64,000 bases of DNA from Fructobacillus americanaquae (GCF_024029775.1 NZ_CP097122.1:862001-926000), one strand, 5' to 3'; positions 43,879 through 52,875 are shown, numbered from the stretch's first letter. Made by a program: numbers and translations. Notes: generated from the sequence alone by a model not told the origin.

Positions 43879-44545
43879 GGAGGAAAAGTCCATGTCTGAA
43901 TTTTTTAACGCTTTTACCTCAGCGAACATGGGCTATCTGCTCGGTGGCCTAGCTATTACTGTTGGCGTTTCAGCTCTTTCGGTTGTCTTGAGTCTTCTGT
44001 TTGGTTCCATTGTGGGGATTATTCAATTTGAAAAGATTCCATTTTTTTCATCCTTTGTTGGCACGTTGAACAACATTGTCCGCAACTTACCACTGCTGTT
44101 AATTATCTTTTTTACTTACTTTGCCTTGCCGCAATTAGGCCTGCACTTGCCAATTTTTTGGGCGACTGTGGCAGCGATGACGTTCTTTGAGTCGGCCATG
44201 TTGGCTGAAATTGTGCGTGGTGGCCTGGAAGCAGTTGATCGAGGGCAATTTGAGGGGGCTCGAGCAAACGGCTTGTCCAACATGCAGACGCTGGGACATG
44301 TTGTTTTGCCGCAGGCCTATAAGAAGATGATTCCACCAATTATTTCGCAGCTGATTTCCTTAGTGAAGGATACGAGTTTGGCATCTGGAATTGTCCTGGC
44401 TGAAATGACGTACCGGGGCCAGATCGTTTATGCTCAGAATACGAACTACATTATTCCTGTTCTTGTGGTCTTGACGGTGGTATACTTTTTGCTAAACTAT
44501 GGTTTGTCATTAATCGCTAAGTACTTTGACAAAAAATTAGCTTAA
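43871..44545 (+). CDS. Amino-acid ABC transporter permease 2, copy 2
   Basis: A 224-aa reading from ATG 43871 (start MLKEEKSMSEFF); ATG 43892, 21 bp on, has AAGGAGG in better position and would match copy 1 in length (217 aa). EAA loop DRGQFEGARANGLSNMQTL. The 217-aa start is preferred for the protein. Confidence 0.9.
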   Translation: MLKEEKSMSEFFNAFTSANMGYLLGGLAITVGVSALSVVLSLLFGSIVGIIQFEKIPFFSSFVGTLNNIVRNLPLLLIIFFTYFALPQLGLHLPIFWATVAAMTFFESAMLAEIVRGGLEAVDRGQFEGARANGLSNMQTLGHVVLPQAYKKMIPPIISQLISLVKDTSLASGIVLAEMTYRGQIVYAQNTNYIIPVLVVLTVVYFLLNYGLSLIAKYFDKKLA

Positions 44546-44569
44546 AACACGACAAGAGGACAATTCTGT

Positions 44570-44797
44570 ATGTTTGATCCAAATAAAAAATCAAAAATTA
44601 TTGCGATTGTGGCCTCGGCTTTTTTTGCTATGTTGATCACCTTTTCTGTGGTTAATCATATTAAGTCGCCGGCCGTCTTTGCATCGGATGTGAGCTTGGC
44701 TGTCCAGAAAAGTATCGCGGGGGACCAGCGAGGCCTAAACAATATGGTTGATGAAGTATGGGCGCAAGCTGCTCGTGATAACTTCGATAATGACTAA
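44570..44797 (+). CDS. 75-aa exported small protein after ABC operon copy 2
   Basis: A short protein with a basic head and a hydrophobic segment (about residues 10-27), then SPAVFASDVS, which suits signal-peptidase cleavage after AVFA. The remaining ~36 residues are soluble and acidic, ending RDNFDND. It lies 24 bp after permease 2 with AGAGGA as ribosome site, so it is likely in the operon. No counterpart follows copy 1. No family recognised. Confidence 0.65.
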   Translation: MFDPNKKSKIIAIVASAFFAMLITFSVVNHIKSPAVFASDVSLAVQKSIAGDQRGLNNMVDEVWAQAARDNFDND

Positions 44798-44819
44798 AAG
44801 CGCTGGTTGTTAGTATCCA

Positions 44820-44901
44820 AAAAAGACAGCACCTAATCCATGTGCTACTATCTGATTTGAAAGGTAGTGCTAATCATGATGCCGGTGATGTCTTTTATTT
44901 T
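44820..44901 (+). terminator. Long structured hairpin ending ABC operon copy 2
   Basis: AAAAGACAGCACC / GGTGATGTCTTTT outer stem (one mismatch) with an inner GCTACTATCT / AGGTAGTGC hairpin and a T-rich tail. Confidence 0.65.
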
Positions 44902-45378
44902 TGACTAGGATTGTAGTAGTTGTTAATTAGCTATTTTTTGTGTTGACAAGCAGGTGAGCTTGTTTAGCAATTCAGCCTGCATGGAAGTCCGAAGATACCC
45001 AGCCAAGCCTTATGATGTTGATATTTTTGCAATGAATTTAATATAGTTCTTTACTGGTTGGGACTTGATTGGTACCAGTCAATGCTGCTAGATGACCACT
45101 GAATTAGCGTTTGTTGAAATAAAAGTAAAATAGTGGTAAAAATGAACTAATGAAAAGCATGATTTTTCCTTGTATATTCCTGCTAAGCGAGTTAAACTCT
45201 CCTTTGATTGGTAGAAAAAAAGTTGCGCGACAAAAGTGCTCTTGATGTTGGAAAAACGATTTGAAAACCAAGAAAATAGATTGAAAAATACTTTTATCTA
45301 AATTAGATTAGTTCTTTGAGGCACTCAACAGTCATGAAGAAAGTGACCATCAATAGCTGATTTTATAGGAGAGAAGAA
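44902..45378 (+). other. Long gene-free leader region before kup
   Basis: No gene. Local hairpins such as ACAAGCAGGTGAGCTTGT (about 44945) are visible. I looked for the ydaO c-di-AMP riboswitch that often precedes potassium transporters and did not recognise its conserved blocks. AGGAGAG lies before the kup ATG. Confidence 0.45.
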
Positions 45379-47493
45379 ATGACTGATTCAGCAAAGAAGC
45401 GGTTAAAGTATGGTGGTTTCTTAATCGCCTTAGGCATTGTCTACGGTGATATTGGAACGTCCCCACTATATACCATGAATGCGATTATTGCCGGTAATGC
45501 ACATACCGATAATATGAAGGACTTGGTAATTGGGTCAATTTCCCTTGTTTTTTGGACTTTGATGTTAATTACGACGATTAAGTATGTCTTAATTGCCTTG
45601 CAGGCCGATAACCACGGTGAAGGTGGTATCTTCTCCCTGTATAGTAAAGTCCGCAATCGAAACATGAAGTGGCTCATCATCCCGGCAATGGTCGGTGGGG
45701 CGGCTCTTTTGGCCGATGGCGCTTTGACACCAGCGGTGACGGTTACGTCTGCTGTGGAAGGGTTAGAGGGGCAAAAGTTTGGTTCCTTGATCTTTCCAAC
45801 GGGAATTGATTTCGTTGTGCCGGTGGTGTTGACGATTTTGTTGGTCGTCTTTACCCTCCAACGCAAGGGAACAATCAAGATTGGTCGAATGTTTGGTCCA
45901 ATGATGCTAATTTGGTTTACCTTTATTGGTTTCTTTGGCCTGTTACAAGTCTTTCAATATCCAGAAATTTTAAAGGCTCTTTCGCCTGTTTATGCTGTAC
46001 AGACGCTGTTTAGTCCAGATAACCGTCTAGGTATTTTTATTTTAGGAAATATCTTCTTGGCGACGACTGGTGCTGAAGCGCTGTATTCAGATATGGGACA
46101 TGTAGGGAAGCGCAATATTTATTTAAGTTGGCCATTTGTTTATGTCACACTGGTTTTGAATTATATGGGGCAAGGTGCATGGGTGATTATGCACAATGCA
46201 AGTGGTTCAAACTTGAACCTTTTCTTTGATATTCTACCGAACCAGTGGCGGTTGGTCGGCGTTGTCTTGAGTACGCTTGCAGCCGTCATTGCTTCGCAGG
46301 CTTTGATTACAGGGGCCTTTACTTTGGTATCGGAGGCCATTTCGCTGAAAATTATGCCCCGGTTGCGGATTACTTATCCAAACGACTTCCGCGGTCAAAT
46401 GTATATCTCAATTGTCAACTGGATGCTCTTTGTTGCCGGCGTAATCGTTGTGGTGCTTTTCCGGACTTCTCATAATATGGAATCAGCCTATGGTTTGGCA
46501 ATCACGGTTACGATGCTGATGACGACGACGTTGTTGTTCGAGTTTATTCGCTTTAAGACTCGTACAAGCCTGGCTATTTTGTTTGCCGTTCCCTTTGGCT
46601 TGCTGGAAACCCTCTTCCTGATTGCCAGTCTGGGTAAGTTCATTCATGGTGGATACTTCACAGTGATTTTGATGCTGCTAATTTTGTCGGTCATGGTTTT
46701 CTGGTTCTATGGAAACAAGCGTCGTGAAGCACTGTCTTATAACAATGATTATTTGTCCTTGAAAGACTACCGCCGCCAGTTGATGCAGCTCTCCAACGAC
46801 TCAGAAGAGCCTTTGATGGCGAAAAACTTAGTTTATATCGTGAACGTTCATGATGATTATCAAATTAAGAAGTCAGTCATCTACTCGCTATTGGGGGCAA
46901 GGCCAAAGCGGGCCAAGGTTTACTGGTTTGTCACGATTCGAGAATCCATTAACCCATACGAAAAGAGTTATTCAGTCGATTTGATGGGAAGCCAAAATAT
47001 GGTTCGAGTTGTTTTAAACCTTGGTTTCAAGGTTGACCCACAAGTTGAATATTACATTCACCAAATTGCCAAGGTTTTGGTTAAGCAGGGTGTTCTTGAG
47101 CCACAAAAGATTCGCTATGGGCTCGATAAAAACCGCAGTATTGGTGACTTTAAGTATGTTATTACTAATAACTACTATACTGATTTGAAGGCTGTCTCCA
47201 AGATTTCATCATGGGATCGATTCTTAATTGGTGGTCGAATTTGGTTGCAGTCACATTCTGTCCACCTCCGTTATTTTTACCGCTTGCGCTTGAGTGATAC
47301 GGTTGAAGAGGTTGTTCCGCTCTTTATTGAGCATAAAACCGTTTCGAAACTGCGGCAGTTGGAAGTTAAAAATCAGATGCCCAAGATGGATCGCTGGAAC
47401 CGCCGAATCGATGATCCAGTGAACCCAGTCGATAGGAAGCGCCGCCAAGATGGGGATGATCACCATCTTGATCGTGGTTCTCACCATCAATAA
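45379..47493 (+). CDS. kup: Kup-family potassium transporter
   Basis: A 704-aa potassium:proton symporter. The signature LGIVYGDIGTSPLYTMNAI is at residues 18-36 and LLADGALTPAVTVTSAVEGL follows. About 12 helices fill the first 440 residues, and the C-terminal part is cytoplasmic. The last 22 residues are Asp/His/Arg-rich (DDHHLDRGSHHQ). In related bacteria Kup activity or expression is tied to c-di-AMP, whose receptor gene darA lies at 16710. Confidence 0.95.
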   Translation: MTDSAKKRLKYGGFLIALGIVYGDIGTSPLYTMNAIIAGNAHTDNMKDLVIGSISLVFWTLMLITTIKYVLIALQADNHGEGGIFSLYSKVRNRNMKWLIIPAMVGGAALLADGALTPAVTVTSAVEGLEGQKFGSLIFPTGIDFVVPVVLTILLVVFTLQRKGTIKIGRMFGPMMLIWFTFIGFFGLLQVFQYPEILKALSPVYAVQTLFSPDNRLGIFILGNIFLATTGAEALYSDMGHVGKRNIYLSWPFVYVTLVLNYMGQGAWVIMHNASGSNLNLFFDILPNQWRLVGVVLSTLAAVIASQALITGAFTLVSEAISLKIMPRLRITYPNDFRGQMYISIVNWMLFVAGVIVVVLFRTSHNMESAYGLAITVTMLMTTTLLFEFIRFKTRTSLAILFAVPFGLLETLFLIASLGKFIHGGYFTVILMLLILSVMVFWFYGNKRREALSYNNDYLSLKDYRRQLMQLSNDSEEPLMAKNLVYIVNVHDDYQIKKSVIYSLLGARPKRAKVYWFVTIRESINPYEKSYSVDLMGSQNMVRVVLNLGFKVDPQVEYYIHQIAKVLVKQGVLEPQKIRYGLDKNRSIGDFKYVITNNYYTDLKAVSKISSWDRFLIGGRIWLQSHSVHLRYFYRLRLSDTVEEVVPLFIEHKTVSKLRQLEVKNQMPKMDRWNRRIDDPVNPVDRKRRQDGDDHHLDRGSHHQ

Positions 47494-47505
47494 ATGAATT
47501 TTAGT

Positions 47506-47553
47506 AAAAACGCCTAAGGGGCTTCTTCAGAAGTCTACCTTAGGCGTTTTTTT
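47506..47553. terminator. Bidirectional terminator kup/arsC
   Basis: AAAAACGCCTAAGG / CCTTAGGCGTTTTT stem; the arsC stop lies inside it. Confidence 0.9.
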
Positions 47554-47959
47554 GTATGTCGGTAATGAATGTCTGCATTAGATGCTTAATTTCTGTTGCG
47601 GTTTTTTGGAAAAAATCAGTGATTTCTTCATCGGAGCCAGTTACCCTGGCAGGGTCTGCTAATGGAAAATGAATTGTTTGGACGGAGTCGGTTGTGATTG
47701 GGCAATTATCTCGAGCATCACCGCAAAGGGTCACAATGTAGTCAGATGAATTGAAAAAGTTATCATCGATCGAATCAGAGGTTAGATGAGTGGTATCAAA
47801 GCCTTCCTGGTTTAATACCATAATTGTTTGCGGATGGACGCCACGGGGGTTGGTGCCAGCACTTTTGATTGACCAATCTGTTGGTGCATAGTAACGGGCG
47901 TAAACCTCGGCAAACTGGCTTCGTGATGAGTTACCAGTGCATAAAAAGTAAAGCTGCAT
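47540..47959 (-). CDS. arsC: Arsenate reductase, thioredoxin-coupled type / LMW phosphatase fold
   Basis: A 139-aa protein with the P-loop CTGNSSRSQ (nucleophile C7) and the redox cysteines C79 and C86 in TLCGDARDNCP, matching C10, C82 and C89 of S. aureus ArsC. It reduces arsenate to arsenite with thioredoxin. No ars operon repressor or pump is nearby, so it stands alone. Confidence 0.9.
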   Translation of the reverse strand: MQLYFLCTGNSSRSQFAEVYARYYAPTDWSIKSAGTNPRGVHPQTIMVLNQEGFDTTHLTSDSIDDNFFNSSDYIVTLCGDARDNCPITTDSVQTIHFPLADPARVTGSDEEITDFFQKTATEIKHLMQTFITDIQKNA

Positions 47960-48007
47960 TGTTTTTCTCCAAATTATAGTATCTAATATTATACAAGATT
48001 GGCAATC

Positions 48008-48038
48008 AAAAAATCCCGTTCAATTAAGCGGGATTTTT
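48008..48038. terminator. Terminator of the MetE-like transcript
   Basis: AAAAAATCCCG / CGGGATTTTT stem; oriented for the minus strand and also bidirectional. Confidence 0.85.
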
Positions 48039-48047
48039 CAAAAGTAA

Positions 48048-48146
48048 TTACTTTTCAAAGAGGACGGAGCGAACTCTTTTTAACTCTGTAGGAATCATCT
48101 CACAACAGCCACTATCAGGACGGCGGCTGTCGTCCATTTTTGCCAT
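48048..48146 (-). CDS. Possible 32-aa small protein downstream of the MetE-like gene
   Basis: Minus-strand frame beginning MAKMDDSRRPDSGCCEMIPT and ending LFEK just before the terminator. Polar, with a Cys-Cys pair. No clear ribosome site at its ATG; AGGTGG serves an out-of-frame ATG 10 nt earlier, so translation may be coupled or this may be a remnant. Confidence 0.35.
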   Translation of the reverse strand: MAKMDDSRRPDSGCCEMIPTELKRVRSVLFEK

Positions 48147-48168
48147 TGTTTCATGAATTACTGTCCAC

Positions 48169-49311
48169 CTATCCCCAAATTTTTTCGGCCGTATCGACAA
48201 CTAATTTAATCTTGGCCCATTGTTCATCTTCTGTTAGGTGATTTCCTTCTTCAGTGGAAGCAAAACCGCATTGCGTACTCAAAGCCAAATTTTCCAAAGG
48301 AACGAATTGGCTAGCTTCCCTGACCCGGTCAATCAAAACTTGAGGGTCTTCTAGTTCAGGTTTTTTGGAGGTTACCAAGCCCAAAACAACTTGCTTGCCG
48401 GCAGGGACCTTCGCCAATGGTGCAAAGTCACCAGAACGGTCGTCATCAAATTCCAAGTAGAAGGATTCAACGTTTTCCTTTGTGAAAAGAGTATTGGCAA
48501 CGGTTGCGTAACCGCCTTTTGCTGCCCATGTAGAAGCATAGTTTCCACGGCAAACGTGTGTGCTGATACGAAGATCTTCAGGCAAGTTTTCCAGTGATTG
48601 ATTATTAATCTTCAAGTATTCTGCTTGGAGTTCATCAACGCCCTTTTGATCGATATTTTGTTCTGCCCAGAAATCAGTATCGGCAAGCATACCCCAAGTA
48701 CAGTCATCCAACTTAATGTCGCGACAACCAGCTGCATAAAGAGCTAAGTAGAGGTCGTGGTAGGCAGTGGTCAAATCATGGACAAGGTCTTCGTGCTTTG
48801 GGTAAAACTTCTTCAAAATAGCAATGTTTTCCTCGCCACGAACTAATTCAGCATAGGCTTGTGCAGGAGATGGGATGCTTTGACGGGGGATAACATCCAA
48901 ATCTTTGGTAATTTCTTTCAAGTACAAGAAGGCTTTCAAATCAGGATGGTCGTCGGTGAAGCGAATCTTGCCATCAACTTGGGCTGACTCAGCCCGTGTT
49001 TCAACATCGTGGAAAAGGTATCCGTGGTCGACATTTGTCTTTTTAATGCCTTCAAAACCCCAGAAGGTATCCAAGTGCCACCAGTGGCGACGGAATTCAC
49101 CATCTGAAACGTAGTGAAGGCCAGCCTTGACTTCCTTTTCGACTAAATCCTTGATTTCTTCATCTTGAATTTTGGTCAGGTCTGCTTGGCTGATTTTGCC
49201 GTCATTTAAGTCTCGTTGAGCCTGCTTCAAGCGCTCTGGGCGGAGGAATGAACCCACGATATCAAAATGAACGGGGGCTTTTGTCAATGTTGCTACTGCT
49301 GTTTCTGCCAT
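48169..49311 (-). CDS. MetE-like cobalamin-independent methionine synthase family protein (YxjG/YxjH type)
   Basis: A 380-aa protein homologous to the C-terminal catalytic half of MetE. The zinc-binding motifs are in ISTHVCRGNYASTW and LSTQCGFAS, and the N-terminal VGSFLRPERLKQA is typical of YxjG/YxjH proteins. It probably methylates homocysteine or a related thiol; the methyl donor is unclear because the MetE N-terminal domain is missing. AGGAGAAC precedes ATG 49311. A T-box leader controls it. Confidence 0.9.
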   Translation of the reverse strand: MAETAVATLTKAPVHFDIVGSFLRPERLKQAQRDLNDGKISQADLTKIQDEEIKDLVEKEVKAGLHYVSDGEFRRHWWHLDTFWGFEGIKKTNVDHGYLFHDVETRAESAQVDGKIRFTDDHPDLKAFLYLKEITKDLDVIPRQSIPSPAQAYAELVRGEENIAILKKFYPKHEDLVHDLTTAYHDLYLALYAAGCRDIKLDDCTWGMLADTDFWAEQNIDQKGVDELQAEYLKINNQSLENLPEDLRISTHVCRGNYASTWAAKGGYATVANTLFTKENVESFYLEFDDDRSGDFAPLAKVPAGKQVVLGLVTSKKPELEDPQVLIDRVREASQFVPLENLALSTQCGFASTEEGNHLTEDEQWAKIKLVVDTAEKIWG

Positions 49312-49338
49312 GTCTGTTCTCCTTTTTCTAGACACTAA

Positions 49339-49664
49339 AAAGCGCCCCCAGTTTTAGATTTTTAAATCTTAACCTAGAGGCGCATGTGAACGCTGTACCA
49401 CTCTACTTTGCCGGTCTTATCACCAGCCTTAGTCGATACACCAATGGGGGCTATATCGCAACATGATAACGGTTGTTAACCGTAGCCAGCTTATCACAGA
49501 GGACTCACCAAACTATGAACCGCTCCTGGACCATTTTCATCCGTAGCCAAGCCACCGTGTCTCATCAAATCACGGTTTTCTGTAGAATTGCTTGCGAATT
49601 ACTCATCCATTCACTGCAGTTGTTATCTTGCTTATGAGTATAACATTAAAAAAATATGAGTCAA
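49339..49664 (-). promoter_or_regulatory. T-box leader and promoter of the MetE-like gene
   Basis: Minus strand: TTGACT and TATACT (plus-strand 49659-49664 and 49637-49642) with a 16-bp spacer start a ~290-nt leader. It contains the T-box sequence AGAGTGGTACAGCG (complement of 49391-49404) and a terminator GCGCCTCTAG / CTGGGGGCGC with T run (49339-49383). Uncharged tRNA, by context tRNA-Met, should favour antitermination. I could not assign the specifier codon. Confidence 0.85.
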
Positions 49665-49682
49665 CAGTGAGTTTAAAATTTA

Positions 49683-49712
49683 TTGTTTTGTGCAAGTTCA
49701 AAAGTTTATAAT
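49683..49712 (+). promoter_or_regulatory. Promoter of the FMN reductase gene
   Basis: TTGTTT (49683-49688), 18-bp spacer, TATAAT (49707-49712). Confidence 0.65.
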
Positions 49713-49818
49713 AGGCACCAAGACAAAAAGCCGCGAGAGCTCTTTTGTAATTGACTTTGTTGATCTCGTAAATGGATCTTTGGATTTTTAAGAAGGCCCT
49801 CTAATTACTGGAGAAAAA

Positions 49819-50376
49819 ATGAAAAAAATTGCTGTAATTGTCGGAAGTAATCGAACAAAAAGTGTGAGCCGGCGTTTAGCTTACTGGTTGGCTCCCTTGC
49901 TAAGTGGTCAAGAGGTGCAGGCTGACGTAATCGACTTAGCGACCGTCGCTTTGCCATTTTTGGATGAGCCTGAACTACCATCTGCAGGCCATTATCAAAA
50001 TCAGTCAACAATTGATTGGTCGAAGCAAATTCAAAGTTATGATGGAGTTGTATTCGTAGCGCCTCAGTATAATTGGGGCTATCCCGCCGTTTTGAAGAAT
50101 GCCATTGATACGCTCTATGCTGAGTGGCGTGGGTTGCCGGTTGCGACTGTTTTCTTCGGTGGCCATGGTGGCTTCCAGGCTGATTTGGCCTTTTCACTAG
50201 TCTTACAGGGCGTGAAGGTTAATCGCTTACCTGTCAACCTTCGATTGAACTTGGCGGTTGGCCAGGTAACGGAAGAAATGACAGCAGCGGAACTAGCAGA
50301 GCTCTTGTTACCGTATCAAAGTCAGGTTGCCTTGATGCAGCAGGCCTTCCAAGATTTATGGCAGCACCATGAATAA
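49819..50376 (+). CDS. NADPH-dependent FMN reductase
   Basis: A 185-aa flavodoxin-fold reductase. The N-terminal VGSNRTKSVSRRLAYWLA binds flavin phosphate and FVAPQYNWGYPAVLKNAID is the family motif. It likely reduces quinones or supplies FMNH2. It overlaps the CHY zinc-finger gene by 8 bp. Confidence 0.9.
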   Translation: MKKIAVIVGSNRTKSVSRRLAYWLAPLLSGQEVQADVIDLATVALPFLDEPELPSAGHYQNQSTIDWSKQIQSYDGVVFVAPQYNWGYPAVLKNAIDTLYAEWRGLPVATVFFGGHGGFQADLAFSLVLQGVKVNRLPVNLRLNLAVGQVTEEMTAAELAELLLPYQSQVALMQQAFQDLWQHHE

Positions 50377-50701
50377 GCGCTTCTTTGGTTTCAAAGGAGT
50401 GGCCATGGTCGGTGTTGATATTGGGACTGTTGGTACCTGCGCTCATTATCATTCAGATGTTGATATTGCCGGCCTTCTTTGTGCTCGATGCGAGGAATAC
50501 TTTGCTTGCTACCAGTGCCATGATGCCTTACGAGACCATCCCTTTGCACCGGTGGCAAAGATTTCAGCTGGGCCTGCAGTTCTTTGCGGTCGCTGCGGTC
50601 CAGAATTGACCTATCAAGAATATAAGACGGGTGCTTGTCCGAACTGTTTTGCCCCCTTTAACCCACGTTGCGAAATCCACGAAAAGCGGTATTTCTGCTG
50701 A
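50369..50701 (+). CDS. CHY-type zinc-finger protein
   Basis: A 110-aa protein packed with Cys and His ligands: CAHYHSDVDIAGLLCARC, then CYQCHDALRDHPF, CGRCGPELTY, and CPNCFAPFNPRCEIHEKRYF. These define the CHY zinc finger, binding three zinc ions. Bacterial members are of unknown function; some have been tied to redox or protein-folding. Translationally coupled to the FMN reductase, which suggests a redox-related pair. Confidence 0.88.
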   Translation: MNKRFFGFKGVAMVGVDIGTVGTCAHYHSDVDIAGLLCARCEEYFACYQCHDALRDHPFAPVAKISAGPAVLCGRCGPELTYQEYKTGACPNCFAPFNPRCEIHEKRYFC

Positions 50702-50788
50702 GTGGGTTTTTATATTGTTTAGTCTGGACAACGAGTAGGAGCATCGCTATAATCATTGTCAAGTGAAAACGTGAAAAGGGGGCGTGGA

Positions 50789-51496
50789 ATGGAAGATACA
50801 TTAACCGCTCAGGCAGGTTGGCGAGATGCCTTGCCAACCGTTTTTGGTTATATCGGCATTAGTATGGCCTTTGGCATCGTGGCCAAGGCGGCGGGGCTGA
50901 GCACTTGGCTGATTGTGCTGATTTCAGCACTTGATTATGGTGGCTCGGCTCAGTTCGTTTTAGTCACGATGGTCGGGTCTCACAGTTCGATAGCAGCGAT
51001 TGTCTTTGCTGTTTTTTTGGTTAATGCGCGGATGATTTTAATGAGCATGACGCTAGCACCCTATTTCAACCGGTATTCGCTTTGGCGTAATATTTGGCTG
51101 GGCACCTTTGTCACGGATGAGAGTTTCGCTTTGGGGATGAGTAAGGTTAATGTTAGCCAAAATCGACTTAGCTTTCCTTGGTTGAACACGGTTAACTTAG
51201 TTTCGTATGCGAGTTGGCTATTGGGTACTTTTTTGGGTGCTGTCTTGGGCGGATTGGTAACGGATCCTGGTCGATTTGGCTTAGAATTCGCCATTACAGC
51301 AATGTTTATTGGTCTATTAACGGCGCAAATTAGTACGGATAAGACGATTAAATTCGCCTTACAAGTAGTCGTGCTTCTCTTTGTGTTGGTCCTGCTTTAC
51401 CTGCTTTTGATTTTTGTACCAAAAAACTTGGTTGTCTTGCTAGTAACAATTGGCGGATGCTTATTTGGGATGGTGGTGAAACGTGTCTTTGTCTAA
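50789..51496 (+). CDS. azlC: Branched-chain amino-acid export protein AzlC
   Basis: A 235-aa large subunit of the two-part AzlCD exporter. GYIGISMAFGIVAKAAGLS near the start and DYGGSAQFVLVTM, then FLVNARMILMSM are family motifs. AAGGGGG lies 6 nt before ATG 50789, which decides the start over a longer frame. It overlaps azlD by 14 bp. Confidence 0.92.
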   Translation: MEDTLTAQAGWRDALPTVFGYIGISMAFGIVAKAAGLSTWLIVLISALDYGGSAQFVLVTMVGSHSSIAAIVFAVFLVNARMILMSMTLAPYFNRYSLWRNIWLGTFVTDESFALGMSKVNVSQNRLSFPWLNTVNLVSYASWLLGTFLGAVLGGLVTDPGRFGLEFAITAMFIGLLTAQISTDKTIKFALQVVVLLFVLVLLYLLLIFVPKNLVVLLVTIGGCLFGMVVKRVFV

Positions 51497-51812
51497 CTAT
51501 ATTCTAGTAACGATTATTGATTGTGGACTGGTGACCTGGGTATCGCGGATATTTCCCTTTATCATGCTGAAAAAGTTTAATTTACCGGAAGGGGTGCTCG
51601 CATTTTTGAGTTTTGTTCCAATCACTATTATGGCTGGTCTTTGGTTTGAAAGCCTTTTTGTGCAACACATAGGGCACCTTCCCAGTATTAATTGGCCGAA
51701 TTTTTGGGCCTCTTTACCAACGCTAGTTACGGCTGTGGCCACGAAGAACCTCTTGATCACGGTAGTGGTTGGTGTAATTTCCTTCGCAGTCATCAACTCT
51801 ATTGGACTTTAA
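51483..51812 (+). CDS. azlD: Branched-chain amino-acid export protein AzlD
   Basis: A 109-aa partner with three to four helices and the motif [19 protein letters not shown]. The start is GTG inside the azlC 3' end. AzlCD exports leucine, isoleucine and valine or analogues. Directly followed by the promoter of the 2-hydroxyisocaproate dehydrogenase gene. Confidence 0.9.
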   Translation: MSLSNYILVTIIDCGLVTWVSRIFPFIMLKKFNLPEGVLAFLSFVPITIMAGLWFESLFVQHIGHLPSINWPNFWASLPTLVTAVATKNLLITVVVGVISFAVINSIGL

Positions 51813-51835
51813 ATTAAAATTTCCTCATAAAACCC

Positions 51836-51864
51836 TTGACGGCCGTGTTTTGAATGATTATTAT
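51836..51864 (+). promoter_or_regulatory. Promoter of hicD
   Basis: TTGACG (51836-51841), 17-bp spacer, TATTAT (51859-51864), 30 bp before the start codon. Confidence 0.8.
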
Positions 51865-51894
51865 TGGCACAACAACAGAAAAGGGGAAATGTCG

Positions 51895-52821
51895 ATGCGA
51901 AAAATTGGAATTATTGGAATGGGCCACGTTGGTTCTACGGTGGCCCATGGTTTGATTGCCGAAGGCGTAGCAGATGAGTATGTTTTCATTGATAAAAATG
52001 AAAAGAAGGTCCAAGCCGATGCCTTGGATTTTGAAGATGCGAAAACAAACTTGAACAACAGTTTTTCTGTGACTGTCAATGACTATCAAGCATTGGGTGA
52101 TGCGGATGTCATTATTTCAGCCATTGGTAAGATTGAATTGCAATACGATAACGTCGAACATGATCGCTTTATTGAATTGCCTCACAATGTTGAGCAGGTA
52201 AAAGAAGTTTCGGCCAAGTTGAAGGAAACTGATTTTGCCGGGGTTTTGGTAGTAATCACCAATCCTTGTGATGCGATTGCTGCTGTTTATCAGTCAGAGA
52301 CCGGTTATCCTCAGGAAAAGGTACTTGGAACTGGAACACTTTTGGACACAGCGCGGATGCATCGGGCAGTTGGTTCGGCCTTCAATGTTGATCCGCGATC
52401 AGTTGCGGGCTACAACCTCGGTGAACATGGAAATTCACAATTTACGGCCTGGTCAACGGTGTCTTTGAGGGGACAACCAATTACCGAATTAGCGGCTGAA
52501 CAGGGAATCGATTTGGCTGCTATCGAGGAAGACTCTGTGGTTGGTGGTTATACGGTGTTTGATGGCAAGGGCTATACCTCTTACGGGATTGCGACGGCTG
52601 CCATTCGCTTGGCTAAGACCGTCATCCAAGATGCAAAAACCGAGATGCCGGTTTCTCACAAGCGTCCAGAATTTGCTTCTTATCTTTCTTATCCTGCAAT
52701 TGTCGGTCGTCAGGGAGTTGTTTCTTATTCACAATTGGACTTGACGGAAGAAGAATTAGCAAAGTTGCAAAAGTCAGCAGACTCGATTCAAACGCAATTT
52801 GAGAAGGTTGTAAAGCAATAA
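51895..52821 (+). CDS. hicD: L-2-hydroxyisocaproate dehydrogenase
   Basis: A 308-aa member of the L-lactate/malate dehydrogenase family. NAD-binding [16 protein letters not shown] starts at residue 5; D151, R154 and proton-relay H178 lie in [11 protein letters not shown] and [10 protein letters not shown]. It closely matches the known enzyme of Weissella (L.) confusa, which reduces 2-oxoisocaproate, the keto acid of leucine, to the hydroxy acid. ATG 51895 follows AAGGGGA; ATG 51889 is too close to it. Lies next to azlCD. Confidence 0.9.
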   Translation: MRKIGIIGMGHVGSTVAHGLIAEGVADEYVFIDKNEKKVQADALDFEDAKTNLNNSFSVTVNDYQALGDADVIISAIGKIELQYDNVEHDRFIELPHNVEQVKEVSAKLKETDFAGVLVVITNPCDAIAAVYQSETGYPQEKVLGTGTLLDTARMHRAVGSAFNVDPRSVAGYNLGEHGNSQFTAWSTVSLRGQPITELAAEQGIDLAAIEEDSVVGGYTVFDGKGYTSYGIATAAIRLAKTVIQDAKTEMPVSHKRPEFASYLSYPAIVGRQGVVSYSQLDLTEEELAKLQKSADSIQTQFEKVVKQ

Positions 52822-52875
52822 AAGCGCTTTTATACCAATAATGATTCTAAAAATTAAATAATTTTAATAAAATGC

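Noticed and set aside
44902-45378. ydaO-type c-di-AMP riboswitch before kup
   Set aside because: Expected from context but its conserved blocks are not seen.
52820-52840. Palindrome TAAAAGCGCTTTTA after hicD as a cre site
   Set aside because: It lacks the TG/CA ends of the cre consensus and lies after the gene; more likely part of a weak terminator.
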